Shown here: piece by piece, positions 27,210-35,280 of the stretch
How positions within the stretch are numbered: the first letter of the stretch is position 1
Layout: the number at the start of each line of letters is the position of its first letter
Assembly: GCF_000422745.1 (NCBI RefSeq)
Contig: NZ_KE383914.1
Location: 228,686-292,685, forward strand
Source: Microbacterium gubbeenense DSM 15944
GTDB taxonomy: Bacteria; Actinomycetota; Actinomycetes; Actinomycetales; Microbacteriaceae
Length of the DNA stretch: 64,000 nt
Direction: 5' to 3'
Translations under genes and position numbers: made by a program
Notes under the pieces: generated by a model
What the model was told of the DNA's origin: nothing
Database searches by the model: none
Seen by the model: only the letters and a program-made list of their open reading frames with translations

Positions 27210-28343
27210 GTGACCTCTCCCTCTTCGCCCGGCGAGTCGCCGCGCTCCACGTATTCCGAGGCCGGCGTAGACACGGCCGCTGGCGACCTCGCGGTCGAGC
27301 TCATGAAGTCGTCGGTGCGCAGAACGCACGGCCCCGAGGTGCTCGGCGGCGTCGGCGGTTTCGCGGGGCTGTACGACGCGGCGTTCTTGAAGGACTATCG
27401 GCACCCGCTGCTCGCGACGAGCACCGACGGCGTCGGCACGAAGGTCGCCATCGCGCAGGCGATCGACAAGCACGACACGATCGGTCAGGATCTCGTGGGC
27501 ATGGTCGTCGACGACATCGTCGTCACGGGCGCGAAGCCCCTGTTCATGACCGACTACATCGCCACCGGCAAGGTCTATCCCGAGCGGATCGCCGACATCG
27601 TGCGCGGCATCGCCGAGGCGTGCACCGCGACCGGTACGGCCCTCGTCGGCGGCGAGACGGCAGAGCACCCCGGCCTGCTGGGTCCCGACGACTATGACGT
27701 GGCGGGCGCGGCGACGGGCGTCGTCGAGAAGGACGACATGCTGGGTGCGCACCTCGTCGAGCCGGGCGACGCGGTCATCGCGCTGGCATCGAGCGGCATC
27801 CACTCCAACGGCTATTCGCTCGTGCGGCACATCCTGAAGAATGCCGGGCTCGGCTACGGAGATCGCGCGGCCGACCTCGGTGCCACATGGGGCGAGGCGC
27901 TCCTCGAGCCGACGCGGCTCTACACGCTGCAGCTGCTGAACCTCATCGGGCGACACCCCGGATCCGTGCACGCGCTCAGCCATGTCACGGGCGGCGGCAT
28001 CGCGGCGAACCTCGCGCGCGTGCTGCCGAAGGGCACCTGGGCCGACGTTGATCGCTCGACGTGGAGCCCCAGTCCCGTGTTCCGCACGCTCAGCGATGTG
28101 GCGGGCACGACGCTCGAATCGAGCGAAGGCACCTGGAACCTCGGCGTGGGCTTCTTCGCCGTCATCGCGGCCGACCGAGTGGACGACGCGATCGCGTCCC
28201 TCCGCTCTGACGGCATCGGATCGTGGCAGGCGGGCGTCGTGCAGGCGGGCGAGACCCCGTCGGCCGACTACGAACAGGGCGCGAAGGGTGTGGACGGCGG
28301 CGCCGTTCGCCTCGTCGGCCAGTACTCAGACGGAGCGAAGTAA
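27210..28343 (+). CDS. purM: phosphoribosylformylglycinamidine cyclo-ligase (PurM)
   Basis: AIR synthetase, which closes the imidazole ring in purine synthesis; 377 residues. Conserved elements: GVDTAAGDLAVELMK, GGFAGLYDAAF, the ATP-binding LLATSTDGVGTKVAIA, MVVDDIVVTGAKPLFMTDYIA, VGGETAEHPG and ALASSGIHSNGYSLVR. The C-terminal half contains HVTGGGIAANLARVLP. It starts with GTG, apparently leaderless, and is followed 7 nt later by purF. The extra N-terminal residues before GVDT are variable in the family. Confidence 0.97.
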   Translation: MTSPSSPGESPRSTYSEAGVDTAAGDLAVELMKSSVRRTHGPEVLGGVGGFAGLYDAAFLKDYRHPLLATSTDGVGTKVAIAQAIDKHDTIGQDLVGMVVDDIVVTGAKPLFMTDYIATGKVYPERIADIVRGIAEACTATGTALVGGETAEHPGLLGPDDYDVAGAATGVVEKDDMLGAHLVEPGDAVIALASSGIHSNGYSLVRHILKNAGLGYGDRAADLGATWGEALLEPTRLYTLQLLNLIGRHPGSVHALSHVTGGGIAANLARVLPKGTWADVDRSTWSPSPVFRTLSDVAGTTLESSEGTWNLGVGFFAVIAADRVDDAIASLRSDGIGSWQAGVVQAGETPSADYEQGAKGVDGGAVRLVGQYSDGAK

Positions 28344-28350
28344 CCACCCC

Positions 28351-29826
28351 ATGTGCGGCATCGTCGGAATGGTCGGTCGCGGCCATGTGAACCAAGACAT
28401 CTACGACGCTCTCCTTCTGCTGCAGCACCGCGGCCAGGACGCTACGGGCATCTCGACGGCAGAGCCGACGGGCATCATGCACACGGTGAAGAACCACGGC
28501 ATGGTGCGCGAGGCGTTCCGCACGCGCGACATGCGCACGCTGCTCGGCAACGTCGGCCTCGGCCACGTGCGCTATGCCACGCGCGGCACGGCGTCGAGCG
28601 AGGAAGAAGCGCAGCCCTTCTACGTCAACGCCCCGTACGGCATCACGCTGATCCACAACGGCAACCTCACCAACACCCGCGAGCTGACCGAGGAGATGGC
28701 GAAGAAAGACCGCCGCCACCTGAACTCCTCGAGCGACACCGAGCTGCTGCTCAACGTGCTCGCGAGCGAGCTGCAGGAGACGACGAGCGCCGTCGACCTG
28801 GATCCGGATCGCATCTTCCACGCGGTCGCGCGCACGCAGCGCCGCATCGAGGGCGCGTACGCGGTCGTGTCGTTCATCGCGGGGTACGGCCTGTTGGCGT
28901 TCCGGGATCCGTTCGGCATTCGCCCGTTGATTCTCGGGCGCCGCACCGCCACCGACGGCGGCGACGAGTGGGTCGTCGCGAGCGAGTCGCTCGTGCTCGA
29001 GAACGCCGATTACGAGATCGTGCGCGAGATTGCGCCGGGCGAGGCGGTCTTCATCACGGGCGAGGGCGAGCTGTTCAGCCGCCAGTGCGCGGCGGATCCG
29101 AAGCTCGCGCCGTGCGCGTTCGAATACGTGTATCTCGCGCGCCCCGACTCGATCATGAACGGTCAGAGCATCTACGACTCGCGCCTGCGCATGGGCGAGA
29201 AGCTCGCGGCGACGATCGCGAAGCACACCCCGGTCGACGAGTTCGACGTGGTCATGCCGATCCCCGACTCCTCCCGCCCCGCGGCCATGGAGGTCGCGCG
29301 CGTGCTGGGCATCGAGTATCGCGAGGGGTTCTACAAGAACCGTTACGTGGGCCGCACGTTCATCATGCCGGGGCAGGAGACGCGCAAGAAGAGCGTGCGT
29401 CAGAAGCTCAACGCGATGTCGACCGAGTTCCAGGGCAAGAACGTTCTCCTGATCGACGACTCGATCGTGCGCGGCACGACGAGCAAGCAGATCATCCAGA
29501 TGGCGCGCGATGCTGGCGCAGTGAGCGTGACATTCGCCTCGGCCGCACCGCCCGTGCGGTACCCGCACGTGTACGGCATCAACATGCCGTCGGCGACCGA
29601 ACTCATTGCTCACGGTCGCACGATCCCGGAGATCGGCCAGGAGCTCGGCGCGGATCACATCGTGTTCCAGGAGCCCGAGGACCTCAAGGCCGCCATCGTC
29701 GAGGGAAGCGCGGTGGGCGGCGTCGTCCTCGACGACGTCGACATGAGCTGCTTCGACGGCCAGTACGTCACCGGCACGATCACCGACGAGTACCTCGAGT
29801 GGGTCGCGGCGACGCAGACGTCGTAA
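28351..29826 (+). CDS. purF: amidophosphoribosyltransferase (PurF)
   Basis: Committing enzyme of purine synthesis: glutamine + PRPP to phosphoribosylamine. 491 residues. The mature-type N-terminus MCGIVGMVG places catalytic Cys2 directly after Met with no propeptide, an Ntn-hydrolase glutaminase. Further motifs are LLQHRGQDATGI, HVRYATRG, FIHNGNL-type HNGNLTN, the PRPP loop VLLIDDSIVRGTTS (near residue 370) and YGINMPS. Start is fixed by Cys2; GGAG is upstream. It lies 7 nt after purM, so the two are probably cotranscribed. Confidence 0.98.
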   Translation: MCGIVGMVGRGHVNQDIYDALLLLQHRGQDATGISTAEPTGIMHTVKNHGMVREAFRTRDMRTLLGNVGLGHVRYATRGTASSEEEAQPFYVNAPYGITLIHNGNLTNTRELTEEMAKKDRRHLNSSSDTELLLNVLASELQETTSAVDLDPDRIFHAVARTQRRIEGAYAVVSFIAGYGLLAFRDPFGIRPLILGRRTATDGGDEWVVASESLVLENADYEIVREIAPGEAVFITGEGELFSRQCAADPKLAPCAFEYVYLARPDSIMNGQSIYDSRLRMGEKLAATIAKHTPVDEFDVVMPIPDSSRPAAMEVARVLGIEYREGFYKNRYVGRTFIMPGQETRKKSVRQKLNAMSTEFQGKNVLLIDDSIVRGTTSKQIIQMARDAGAVSVTFASAAPPVRYPHVYGINMPSATELIAHGRTIPEIGQELGADHIVFQEPEDLKAAIVEGSAVGGVVLDDVDMSCFDGQYVTGTITDEYLEWVAATQTS

Positions 29827-29886
29827 CCGCGCGGGCGATACGATGCGGCTGCGGTCGATCGCCCCGGGCCGCAGGCAGGATCCGTG

Positions 29887-30468
29887 TCAGGCGTCGAGAG
29901 AGGCGCCTCGCACGATGCCGATGATGCCCATCGCGACGAGCGATGCGCCGAGGAAGATCCACAGCCACAGTGCGGACATGAGCGGCGAGATCACGACGAA
30001 CACGCCTGCGAGCACGCTGATGATGCCGTAGAAGATCGACCAGCCCTTGTGCGCCTTCGTGGCGCCGGGGAGCGCCCGATCCTTCACTCCGAGCGAGAAC
30101 AAGGACACGACGCCGTCGATGATCCATGCGGCGCCGATGAACGTCGTCACGAACACCGCGAGCAGCAGAGTTGACTCGCCGAGGTTGCCGAAAGCGACGA
30201 TGCCGGCAGCGAGGAAGACGAGGCCGAGGACGACCAGGCCCGCCCGGGTCCAACCGCCGACGCCCTTCGACCTGATCCCGTTCACGAGGCTCATGAGGCC
30301 GGCGAGGATCGCGTAGACGGCGATCACGATGGTCACGGCCATCGCCGACTTCACCGGCCACACGAGCACGACGATGCCGAAGATGAGCGACATGATTCCG
30401 CTCGCGAGGATCACCGTGCGCAGGGTCTTGAGAGTGCCGAACTCGGACGCGGCGGGAGTGGTGTTCAT
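29887..30468 (-). CDS. HdeD/DUF308-family membrane protein
   Basis: 193-residue integral membrane protein with six hydrophobic helices in two related triplets, e.g. TVILASGIMSLIFGIVVLVWP, VTIVIAVYAILAGLMSLV, LGLVFLAAGIVAFG, LLLAVFVTTFIGAAWIIDG, GIISVLAGVFVVISPL and WIFLGASLVAMGIIGIV. The repeated G-I-x-V-x-x-P pattern at helix ends is characteristic of HdeD. The E. coli homologue is linked to acid resistance; the role here is unknown. ATG 30468 is preceded by TAGCCT at the leaderless distance. It is convergent with purF. Confidence 0.9.
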   Translation of the reverse strand: MNTTPAASEFGTLKTLRTVILASGIMSLIFGIVVLVWPVKSAMAVTIVIAVYAILAGLMSLVNGIRSKGVGGWTRAGLVVLGLVFLAAGIVAFGNLGESTLLLAVFVTTFIGAAWIIDGVVSLFSLGVKDRALPGATKAHKGWSIFYGIISVLAGVFVVISPLMSALWLWIFLGASLVAMGIIGIVRGASLDA

Positions 30469-30480
30469 GGCATGAGGCTA
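30469..30480 (-). promoter_or_regulatory. -10 element of leaderless hdeD-like gene
   Basis: Minus-strand TAGCCT (30480-30475), six bases, ATG 30468. Confidence 0.5.
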
Positions 30481-30541
30481 CCGCGCCGGGTCCGAGATCG
30501 CGCGAGCCGCAACTGCGGAAAACAGCCCCTCGCGCGGACGC

Positions 30542-31297
30542 CTACGCCCGATCCGCCCACTCGTGGAGCGCCTCTCGCACGAACTCAGCACCCTCGGACC
30601 CGCCGTAGTTCGCGCCGAAGCGCGGATCCGCGACGTACATGTCGCCGAGGCCGCGCACGTATCCGGCGACTTGCGCGGGATCCTCTGCGGGGGTACCCGG
30701 CACGCCGCGCAGCCAGGCGACGTGGCGCTCGGCAAGCGTCTGAGCCTCATCCGAGGCGGGATCGACGCCCCTCGAGGCAGCCTCCTGCCATTGCGCCGAG
30801 AGCTGCGCGGTCTCCTGCTGGAAGGCCGTGCGGTTGGTATCGCTGAGACCGCGCCACCAGCGGTCCGAACGGGCGTATGCGTCCGCGCCCCAGCGACGCG
30901 TGACCTCCTCCTTGTGCTGGGTGCGATCGAACCCGTCGAACATGTTCTCGTCCATGGGACGTTCTCCTCTTCCTAAGGCATCGACCGTGTGCATGACGGC
31001 GGCCATCTGCCGCTCGATTCGGTCTTTCTCTGTCTGAAGCCACTCGAGATGCGTGCCGAGGGCGGCGGCTTCATCGCCCGAAGCATCGAGGGCATCCGCG
31101 ATCTGCGGAAGACCAAGGCCGAGCTGCCGAAGCAGCAGGATGCGCTGCAGGCGTACGAGCTCGACGGATCCGTACAGTCGGTATCCGTTCGAGCCCGCGC
31201 GCGCGGGGCGCAGGAGCCCGATGCTGTCGTAATGGCGCAGCGTGCGACTCGTCGTGCCCGTGAGACGGGCGACCTGCTGGATCGGTATCTCGTTCAT
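30542..31297 (-). CDS. MerR-family regulator with TipAS drug-binding domain
   Basis: 251-residue transcriptional regulator. The MerR HTH (residues 1-70) shows IQQVARLTGTTSRTLRHYDSIGLLRPAR and NGYRLYGSVELVRLQRILLLRQLGL. A coiled-coil linker (85-120) leads to a TipAS-type ligand-binding domain (about 125-251) with MFDGFDRTQHKEEVTRRWG, SDRWWRGLS and YVRGLGDMYVADPRFGANYGG. TipAS domains bind thiopeptides and other amphipathic drugs. ATG 31297 begins the HTH. Its own promoter has the stretched 19-bp spacer with a dyad, so MerR-type autoregulation by DNA untwisting is expected. Confidence 0.93.
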   Translation of the reverse strand: MNEIPIQQVARLTGTTSRTLRHYDSIGLLRPARAGSNGYRLYGSVELVRLQRILLLRQLGLGLPQIADALDASGDEAAALGTHLEWLQTEKDRIERQMAAVMHTVDALGRGERPMDENMFDGFDRTQHKEEVTRRWGADAYARSDRWWRGLSDTNRTAFQQETAQLSAQWQEAASRGVDPASDEAQTLAERHVAWLRGVPGTPAEDPAQVAGYVRGLGDMYVADPRFGANYGGSEGAEFVREALHEWADRA

Positions 31298-31304
31298 GTG
31301 TTCC

Positions 31305-31335
31305 ACGTTAGAAGTTGACGCTGCGGCAAGGTCAA
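31305..31335 (-). promoter_or_regulatory. MerR-type promoter/operator of the TipAS regulator
   Basis: Reading the minus strand: -35 TTGACC (31335-31330), a 19-bp spacer, and -10 TAACGT (31310-31305), seven bases before ATG 31297. A dyad spans 31335-31315: TTGACCTTGC pairs imperfectly (8 of 10) with GCAGCGTCAA. A 19-bp spacer containing the dyad is the hallmark of MerR-controlled promoters. Confidence 0.75.
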
Positions 31336-31392
31336 CCGTGCGATGCTGAGAGTTTCTCAAGAGCGCTGGCCAAACGCGATACATCGTGTTTA

Positions 31393-31412
31393 ACTCAAGC
31401 TATATCTCGAGT
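31393..31412. promoter_or_regulatory. 20-bp palindrome, candidate PadR operator
   Basis: ACTCAAGCTA-TATCTCGAGT has 8 of 10 matching symmetric positions and ends 11 nt before the DUF4097 start codon, just upstream of its AAGGAG site. The PadR repressor gene is the second gene of this operon, so autoregulation is likely. Confidence 0.6.
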
Positions 31413-31423
31413 AAGGAGTGAGC

Positions 31424-32278
31424 ATGGTCAATGAGAAATGGGTCATCCATCCCGGTGAGGCGCGCGTCATCGACGTCGCCGACATCACTCGGCTGAAGGC
31501 AGCGCTCGTCGGTGGGCAGATCGACATCGTCGCCCACGACGAGGATCACGTGCGGGTCGAGGTGCACAGCGTTGCCGTCAAGGATCTGCGCATCGAGGTC
31601 ACGGGCTCAGAGCTCGAGATCGACCACCCGCAGCTGCGCTGGGACAACTTCATCAGGGCTTTCGGCCACTTCGGATCCTCTGGGCCCCGCGCCGAGATCT
31701 CCGTCGCCGTGCCGCGCCGCGTCGAGCTGTCGCTCGGCGTCGTGTCGGCGAGCGCGCTCGTCGCCGGCCTCGAGGCAGACGCCACGATCAACGCGGTCTC
31801 GGGCGACGTGCTGGTCGACGGCCTCACGGGCTCGATCAACACGCACGCCGTCTCGAGCGACGTGCAGGTGCGCGGCCTCGTCGGCGGCTTCTCGAGCGAC
31901 ATCGTCTCCGGCGACATCGCCGTGGCGGGCGAGGTGTCGCAGACCGACATCAACACCGTCTCCGGATCCGTGTTCATCGACGCCGAGGGTGCGCTGCAGA
32001 AGGCCGAGTTCAACTCGGTCTCCGGCGCCGTCGCCCTGCGCCTCGACGACGAGTACCCGGGGCAGTACAACGTGCACACGATCAGCGGTCGCGTGCAGAT
32101 CGACGGTGTCTCGCGGTCGAAGAACTACTCGGGCCACGCGGGCGCGCTCGCGGGCATGTTCGTCGACGTGCGGGCGAACACGGTCTCGGGCGACGTCTCG
32201 GTGCTGCGCCGTGGCGGCGGGGCCCCGTCGGGCGGAACCGACACCGAGGTCGAGTGGCCGAACGGGGGAGAGCGCTGA
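31424..32278 (+). CDS. DUF4097 beta-repeat protein
   Basis: 284-residue protein with no signal peptide or membrane helix. Residues about 100-270 form a right-handed beta-solenoid-like series of repeats of the type INAVSGDVLVDGLTGSI, HAVSSDVQVRGLVGG, DIVSGDIAVAGEVSQ, NTVSGSVFIDAEG, NSVSGAVALRL and HTISGRVQIDGVS, the DUF4097 signature. ATG 31424 is used because AAGGAG lies five bases upstream; a GTG at 31418 overlaps that site. Its stop overlaps the PadR start by one base (TGATG). This DUF4097-PadR pairing is frequent in Actinobacteria. The molecular role is unknown. Confidence 0.9.
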   Translation: MVNEKWVIHPGEARVIDVADITRLKAALVGGQIDIVAHDEDHVRVEVHSVAVKDLRIEVTGSELEIDHPQLRWDNFIRAFGHFGSSGPRAEISVAVPRRVELSLGVVSASALVAGLEADATINAVSGDVLVDGLTGSINTHAVSSDVQVRGLVGGFSSDIVSGDIAVAGEVSQTDINTVSGSVFIDAEGALQKAEFNSVSGAVALRLDDEYPGQYNVHTISGRVQIDGVSRSKNYSGHAGALAGMFVDVRANTVSGDVSVLRRGGGAPSGGTDTEVEWPNGGER

Positions 32279-32877
32279 TGGCCTCCGTCTTCAATCACGG
32301 CGACCTGCGCCTGTACCTGCTGAGCCTGCTCGACGAGAAGCCGATGCACGGCTACGGCATCATCCAGGCGCTCGGCGAGCGCACGGGCGGTACCTACACC
32401 CCGAGCGCGGGCACGATCTACCCGCGCCTGGCGAAGCTCGAGGAGGAGGGGCTCGTCACCAAGACGCAGGACGGCCGCACCGCGGTCTACGAGATCACCG
32501 ACGCCGGTCGTGCCGAGGTGCGCGATCGTGCCGAGGAGATCGACGGCATCCAGAACGGGCTGTCCGACTCGGTGCGCCTCATCGCCGACGGGGTGCGCCA
32601 GAGCGTGCGCGAGGCGATGAAGAGCATGCGCGCGGACCTCGCCGCCGCCCAGGCCTCGCCCGAGCCGGAGCCGGCGAGCGAAGAGGATCCGCGGGTCGCG
32701 GCCCGACTGCTCCTCTCGCGAGCGGAGACGGCGGTGGCGGCGTTCCGCGGATCCGTTCGTGCCGACCTGCGCACGCACGTCGCGAGGGGCGGAGCCGTCA
32801 CGACGGAGGCGGTCGAGACCTTGGAGCGCGACCTCGACCTCGCCGCCGCCCGCCTCCGCACAGCCCTCCGCGGCTGA
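32278..32877 (+). CDS. PadR-family transcriptional regulator
   Basis: 199-residue regulator. The winged helix (residues about 5-85) reads DLRLYLLSLLDEKPMHGYGIIQALGERTGGTYTPSAGTIYPRLAKLEEEGLVT, followed by the wing TKTQDGRTAVYEITDAGRAEV. A C-terminal helical dimerisation region (about 95-199) is rich in Ala/Glu/Arg. The start shares one base with the DUF4097 stop. It probably represses its own operon through the palindrome at 31393-31412. A strong terminator follows. Confidence 0.93.
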   Translation: MASVFNHGDLRLYLLSLLDEKPMHGYGIIQALGERTGGTYTPSAGTIYPRLAKLEEEGLVTKTQDGRTAVYEITDAGRAEVRDRAEEIDGIQNGLSDSVRLIADGVRQSVREAMKSMRADLAAAQASPEPEPASEEDPRVAARLLLSRAETAVAAFRGSVRADLRTHVARGGAVTTEAVETLERDLDLAAARLRTALRG

Positions 32878-32885
32878 TCGCACCG

Positions 32886-32931
32886 ACAACGCAGTCGATC
32901 CGTCCGGCGTCGGGCGGATCGACTGCGTTGT
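32886..32931 (+). terminator. terminator of DUF4097-padR operon
   Basis: Perfect 17-bp stem ACAACGCAGTCGATCCG / CGGATCGACTGCGTTGT with a 12-base loop, 8 nt after the padR stop. No T-run follows. Confidence 0.8.
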
Positions 32932-32958
32932 GGGTGGCCGCGGGTAAACTGAACAGAT

Positions 32959-34224
32959 ATGCCACGCCTGCAGAATTCCCCGAGGTGGCTGAGGGTCGCT
33001 GTCTGGGCCATCGCCTGCATCGCGTATCTCGCGGCGATCATGTCGCGCACCTCGCTGTCAGCGACCGCCGCGATCGCGAGCGACCGCTTCGCTCTGACGA
33101 GCGGCGATCTCGCCACCTTCGGCATGCTGCAGCTGATCGTGTACGCGGGCGCGCAGATCCCCGCCGGCATGCTGATCGATCGCCTCGGCGGCCGGGCCGT
33201 TCTCCTGACCGGCCTCGTCATTGTGGCGGGCAGTCAACTGCTGATCGGCTTCGGTGACACGTTCGCGACGCTGCTGATCGCCCGCGCGTTCGCAGGGCTC
33301 GGCGACGCGCTCGTTTTCCCGTCCGCCGTGCGCCTGACCGCCGTCTCGCTGCCGACCAGATGGATCTCGATCGGCACGCAGATGATCGGCGTCGTCGGAA
33401 ACTTCGGCATGGTCGTCACCGCGACTCCGCTCGTGCTGCTCGTCGACGCAGCCGGGTGGCCCGCCGGTTACGCCGTCATGGCGGCCTTCACGGGCATCGT
33501 CGCGCTCGTCGCGTTCGGCATTCTGCAGGGCATGGGTAAAGATCCATCGCGCACGGCGAGCGGAGAGAGTCTCGGATCCGTGCTGCGCGGCACCCTGGAA
33601 TCGCTGCGGCAGGGCGGGGCATGGCTCGCGTTCACCGGTCATCTCATGGCGGCCGCCGCCTTCACCGCCTTCGTCGTCACGTGGGGGCCGCTGTTCCTCG
33701 AGCACGGTGCGGGCCTCGACGCGGGCGGGATCGGCCTGTTCCTGCTCGCCATCCCGTTTGTGGGCATGGTCGCGGGCACCCTGCTCGGGCGCGTGCTCGT
33801 CGGCCGTCCGCGGCTCAGAGCGCGCGTGCTCGTCGGATCCGTGGTCTCGCAGATCGTCGCGTGGATCCTCGTGCTGACCTGGCCCGCGCCGACTCCGATC
33901 GCGCTGCTGGTCGTGCTGGCGCTGTGCACGGGCGTCGGCGGCCCCGCATCGCTCACGGCGTTCGATATCGCGCGGGAGATCATCCCGGGCAACCTCGCGG
34001 CGCGGGCGAACGGCATCGTCAACACGGGCGGATTCTCGGGTGCGCTGGTCATCATTTGGCTCACCGGGGTCATGCTCACGGCGCAGGGTGCGACGGCGCC
34101 CGGGTCCTACTCGATGGAGGCCTTCGGCATCGCGTTCATCCCGATGCTCGTGCTACTCGCGGTCGCGCTCGTGGTGTTCTTGATCCTCGATGGGCGCTAC
34201 GGATCCGCCAAGAAACGGGCGTGA
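32959..34224 (+). CDS. MFS transporter
   Basis: Twelve-helix major facilitator protein of 421 residues. The start is MPRLQNSPRWLRVAVWAIACI. Helix 1 carries YLAAIMSRTSLSATAAI; motif A is reduced to AGMLIDRLGGRAVL between TM2 and TM3; TM4-5 contain FPSAVRLTAVSLPTRWISIGTQM, resembling the nitrate/sugar-phosphate and ACS-like branches. TM11 includes ANGIVNTGGFSGALV. TAAACT lies eight bases before ATG, so the transcript is leaderless or nearly so. No neighbouring enzyme suggests a substrate. It ends at an intrinsic terminator shared with the convergent DUF3073 gene. Confidence 0.85.
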   Translation: MPRLQNSPRWLRVAVWAIACIAYLAAIMSRTSLSATAAIASDRFALTSGDLATFGMLQLIVYAGAQIPAGMLIDRLGGRAVLLTGLVIVAGSQLLIGFGDTFATLLIARAFAGLGDALVFPSAVRLTAVSLPTRWISIGTQMIGVVGNFGMVVTATPLVLLVDAAGWPAGYAVMAAFTGIVALVAFGILQGMGKDPSRTASGESLGSVLRGTLESLRQGGAWLAFTGHLMAAAAFTAFVVTWGPLFLEHGAGLDAGGIGLFLLAIPFVGMVAGTLLGRVLVGRPRLRARVLVGSVVSQIVAWILVLTWPAPTPIALLVVLALCTGVGGPASLTAFDIAREIIPGNLAARANGIVNTGGFSGALVIIWLTGVMLTAQGATAPGSYSMEAFGIAFIPMLVLLAVALVVFLILDGRYGSAKKRA

Positions 34225-34233
34225 TCGCACAGC

Positions 34234-34268
34234 ACAGGCGCCGCAGGTGAATCACCTGCGGCGCCTGT
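34234..34268. terminator. bidirectional terminator, MFS/DUF3073
   Basis: Stem ACAGGCGCCGCAGGTG / CACCTGCGGCGCCTGT around AAT, 16 bp, between two convergent genes. Confidence 0.8.
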
Positions 34269-34283
34269 GTGAACGAGGATCTG

Positions 34284-34469
34284 TTACACCCTCGCGGACT
34301 CGTCGTCCTCGCCTTCGCTGTCCTGTGCGTCGCCCCAACGGTCGACGTACTGGTTCTCGTCGTGATGCGTGAGCTCACGTTGGAGCGCCGCATAGTCCAC
34401 GGTGGGACTGAACGACTTCAATTCACGAGCGAGCTTTGTGTGCTTCGCCTTCTGACGGCCACGCCCCAT
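34284..34469 (-). CDS. DUF3073 small conserved actinobacterial protein
   Basis: 61-residue protein beginning MGRGRQKAKHTKLARELKSF, followed by SPTVDYAALQRELTHHDEN and an acidic tail (DSEGEDDESARV), the standard DUF3073 layout. It is basic at the N-terminus and acidic at the C-terminus, with no catalytic motif, and is highly conserved across Actinobacteria; function unknown. RBS AAAGGGGG lies about 11 nt upstream. A minus-strand TTGACA (34518-34513) with GACGTT 16 bp further on is a plausible promoter. Confidence 0.95.
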   Translation of the reverse strand: MGRGRQKAKHTKLARELKSFSPTVDYAALQRELTHHDENQYVDRWGDAQDSEGEDDESARV

Positions 34470-34627
34470 AGCGCGTCGACCCCCTTTTAACGTCGATCTG
34501 GCGGGTGAGTTGTCAAACCCTATTCAGATACATGCTTGCATGGCACCCGGAAAATTACCGGAAAGAGTAAGCTTTAGGGTACCACGGGGCCTGAACGGCA
34601 AGCTCCGCCGGCCGGAAGGAAGCAGTC

Positions 34628-35161
34628 ATGTCTGATGCCCAGAACTCCTCTGACACACCTGTTGAGGCGCCCCACGGCGCCGTCATCGCGGCGGTCATTC
34701 CGGATTCCCCCGCGCGCGTCGTGACAGAGGCCGCGCGCTATGCCGAACTCCTCGGCGCGCAGCTCGCCGTGGTGCACGTCGACGTGACGCGGTTCGTTAC
34801 CTATGAAGATCCTGATGGTGCCCCGCACACCGCGCCGATCGACATCAACGTCGATGCCGGTGTCGAGGAGCTCGCCGAGGTGACATCGCAAGTGTCGAAG
34901 GCCCTCGAGGGACGAAATGTCACGTGGTCGACGACGCAGCTCGTCGGCGATCCGGCGCTCGCGATCAAGCACTTCGCGAACAAGATCGACGCCCCGCTCA
35001 TCGTGATCGGCACGCGCAAGCGCGGCTTCGGCGAGTCGCTGCGCGAGTTCTTCACCGGATCCGTCGCCGTGCGATTGTCGCACCGTCAGCACCGCCCGCT
35101 GCTCGTGGTGCCGCTCGGTGAGCCCGTCGACGACGACGCCCCCGTTTTCGACGAGTCGTGA
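34628..35161 (+). CDS. universal stress protein (UspA family)
   Basis: 177-residue single-domain USP with the adenine-nucleotide-binding alpha/beta fold. N-terminal strand GAVIAAVIPDSPARVVTEAARYAELLG, central ALEGRNVTWSTTQLVGDPALAIKHFA, and the C-terminal nucleotide loop IVIGTRKRGFGESLREFFTGSVAVRLSHRQHRPLLVV (G-x2-G-x9-GS type). The RBS is GGAAGGAAG, seven bases before ATG. It stands alone between divergent DUF3073 and the RND gene. The family acts in dormancy and stress signalling; no specific trigger can be read. Confidence 0.9.
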   Translation: MSDAQNSSDTPVEAPHGAVIAAVIPDSPARVVTEAARYAELLGAQLAVVHVDVTRFVTYEDPDGAPHTAPIDINVDAGVEELAEVTSQVSKALEGRNVTWSTTQLVGDPALAIKHFANKIDAPLIVIGTRKRGFGESLREFFTGSVAVRLSHRQHRPLLVVPLGEPVDDDAPVFDES

Positions 35162-35280
35162 CGCGTCATACCAGGGGCTGATCTCTCGTCATTCGCGGCA
35201 CGCACATAGCGAGCGCGTGACAAACTGACAGCTGCGGATACGTCTGTGTATCGAAGCTGCCAGCACCCGAGGGATCCCCT

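Noticed and set aside
34611-34626. CCGGAAGGAAGCAG resembling the SRP RNA tetraloop region
   Set aside because: The 5' side needed for helix 8 does not pair, and the sequence is simply the strong RBS and start of the universal stress gene.
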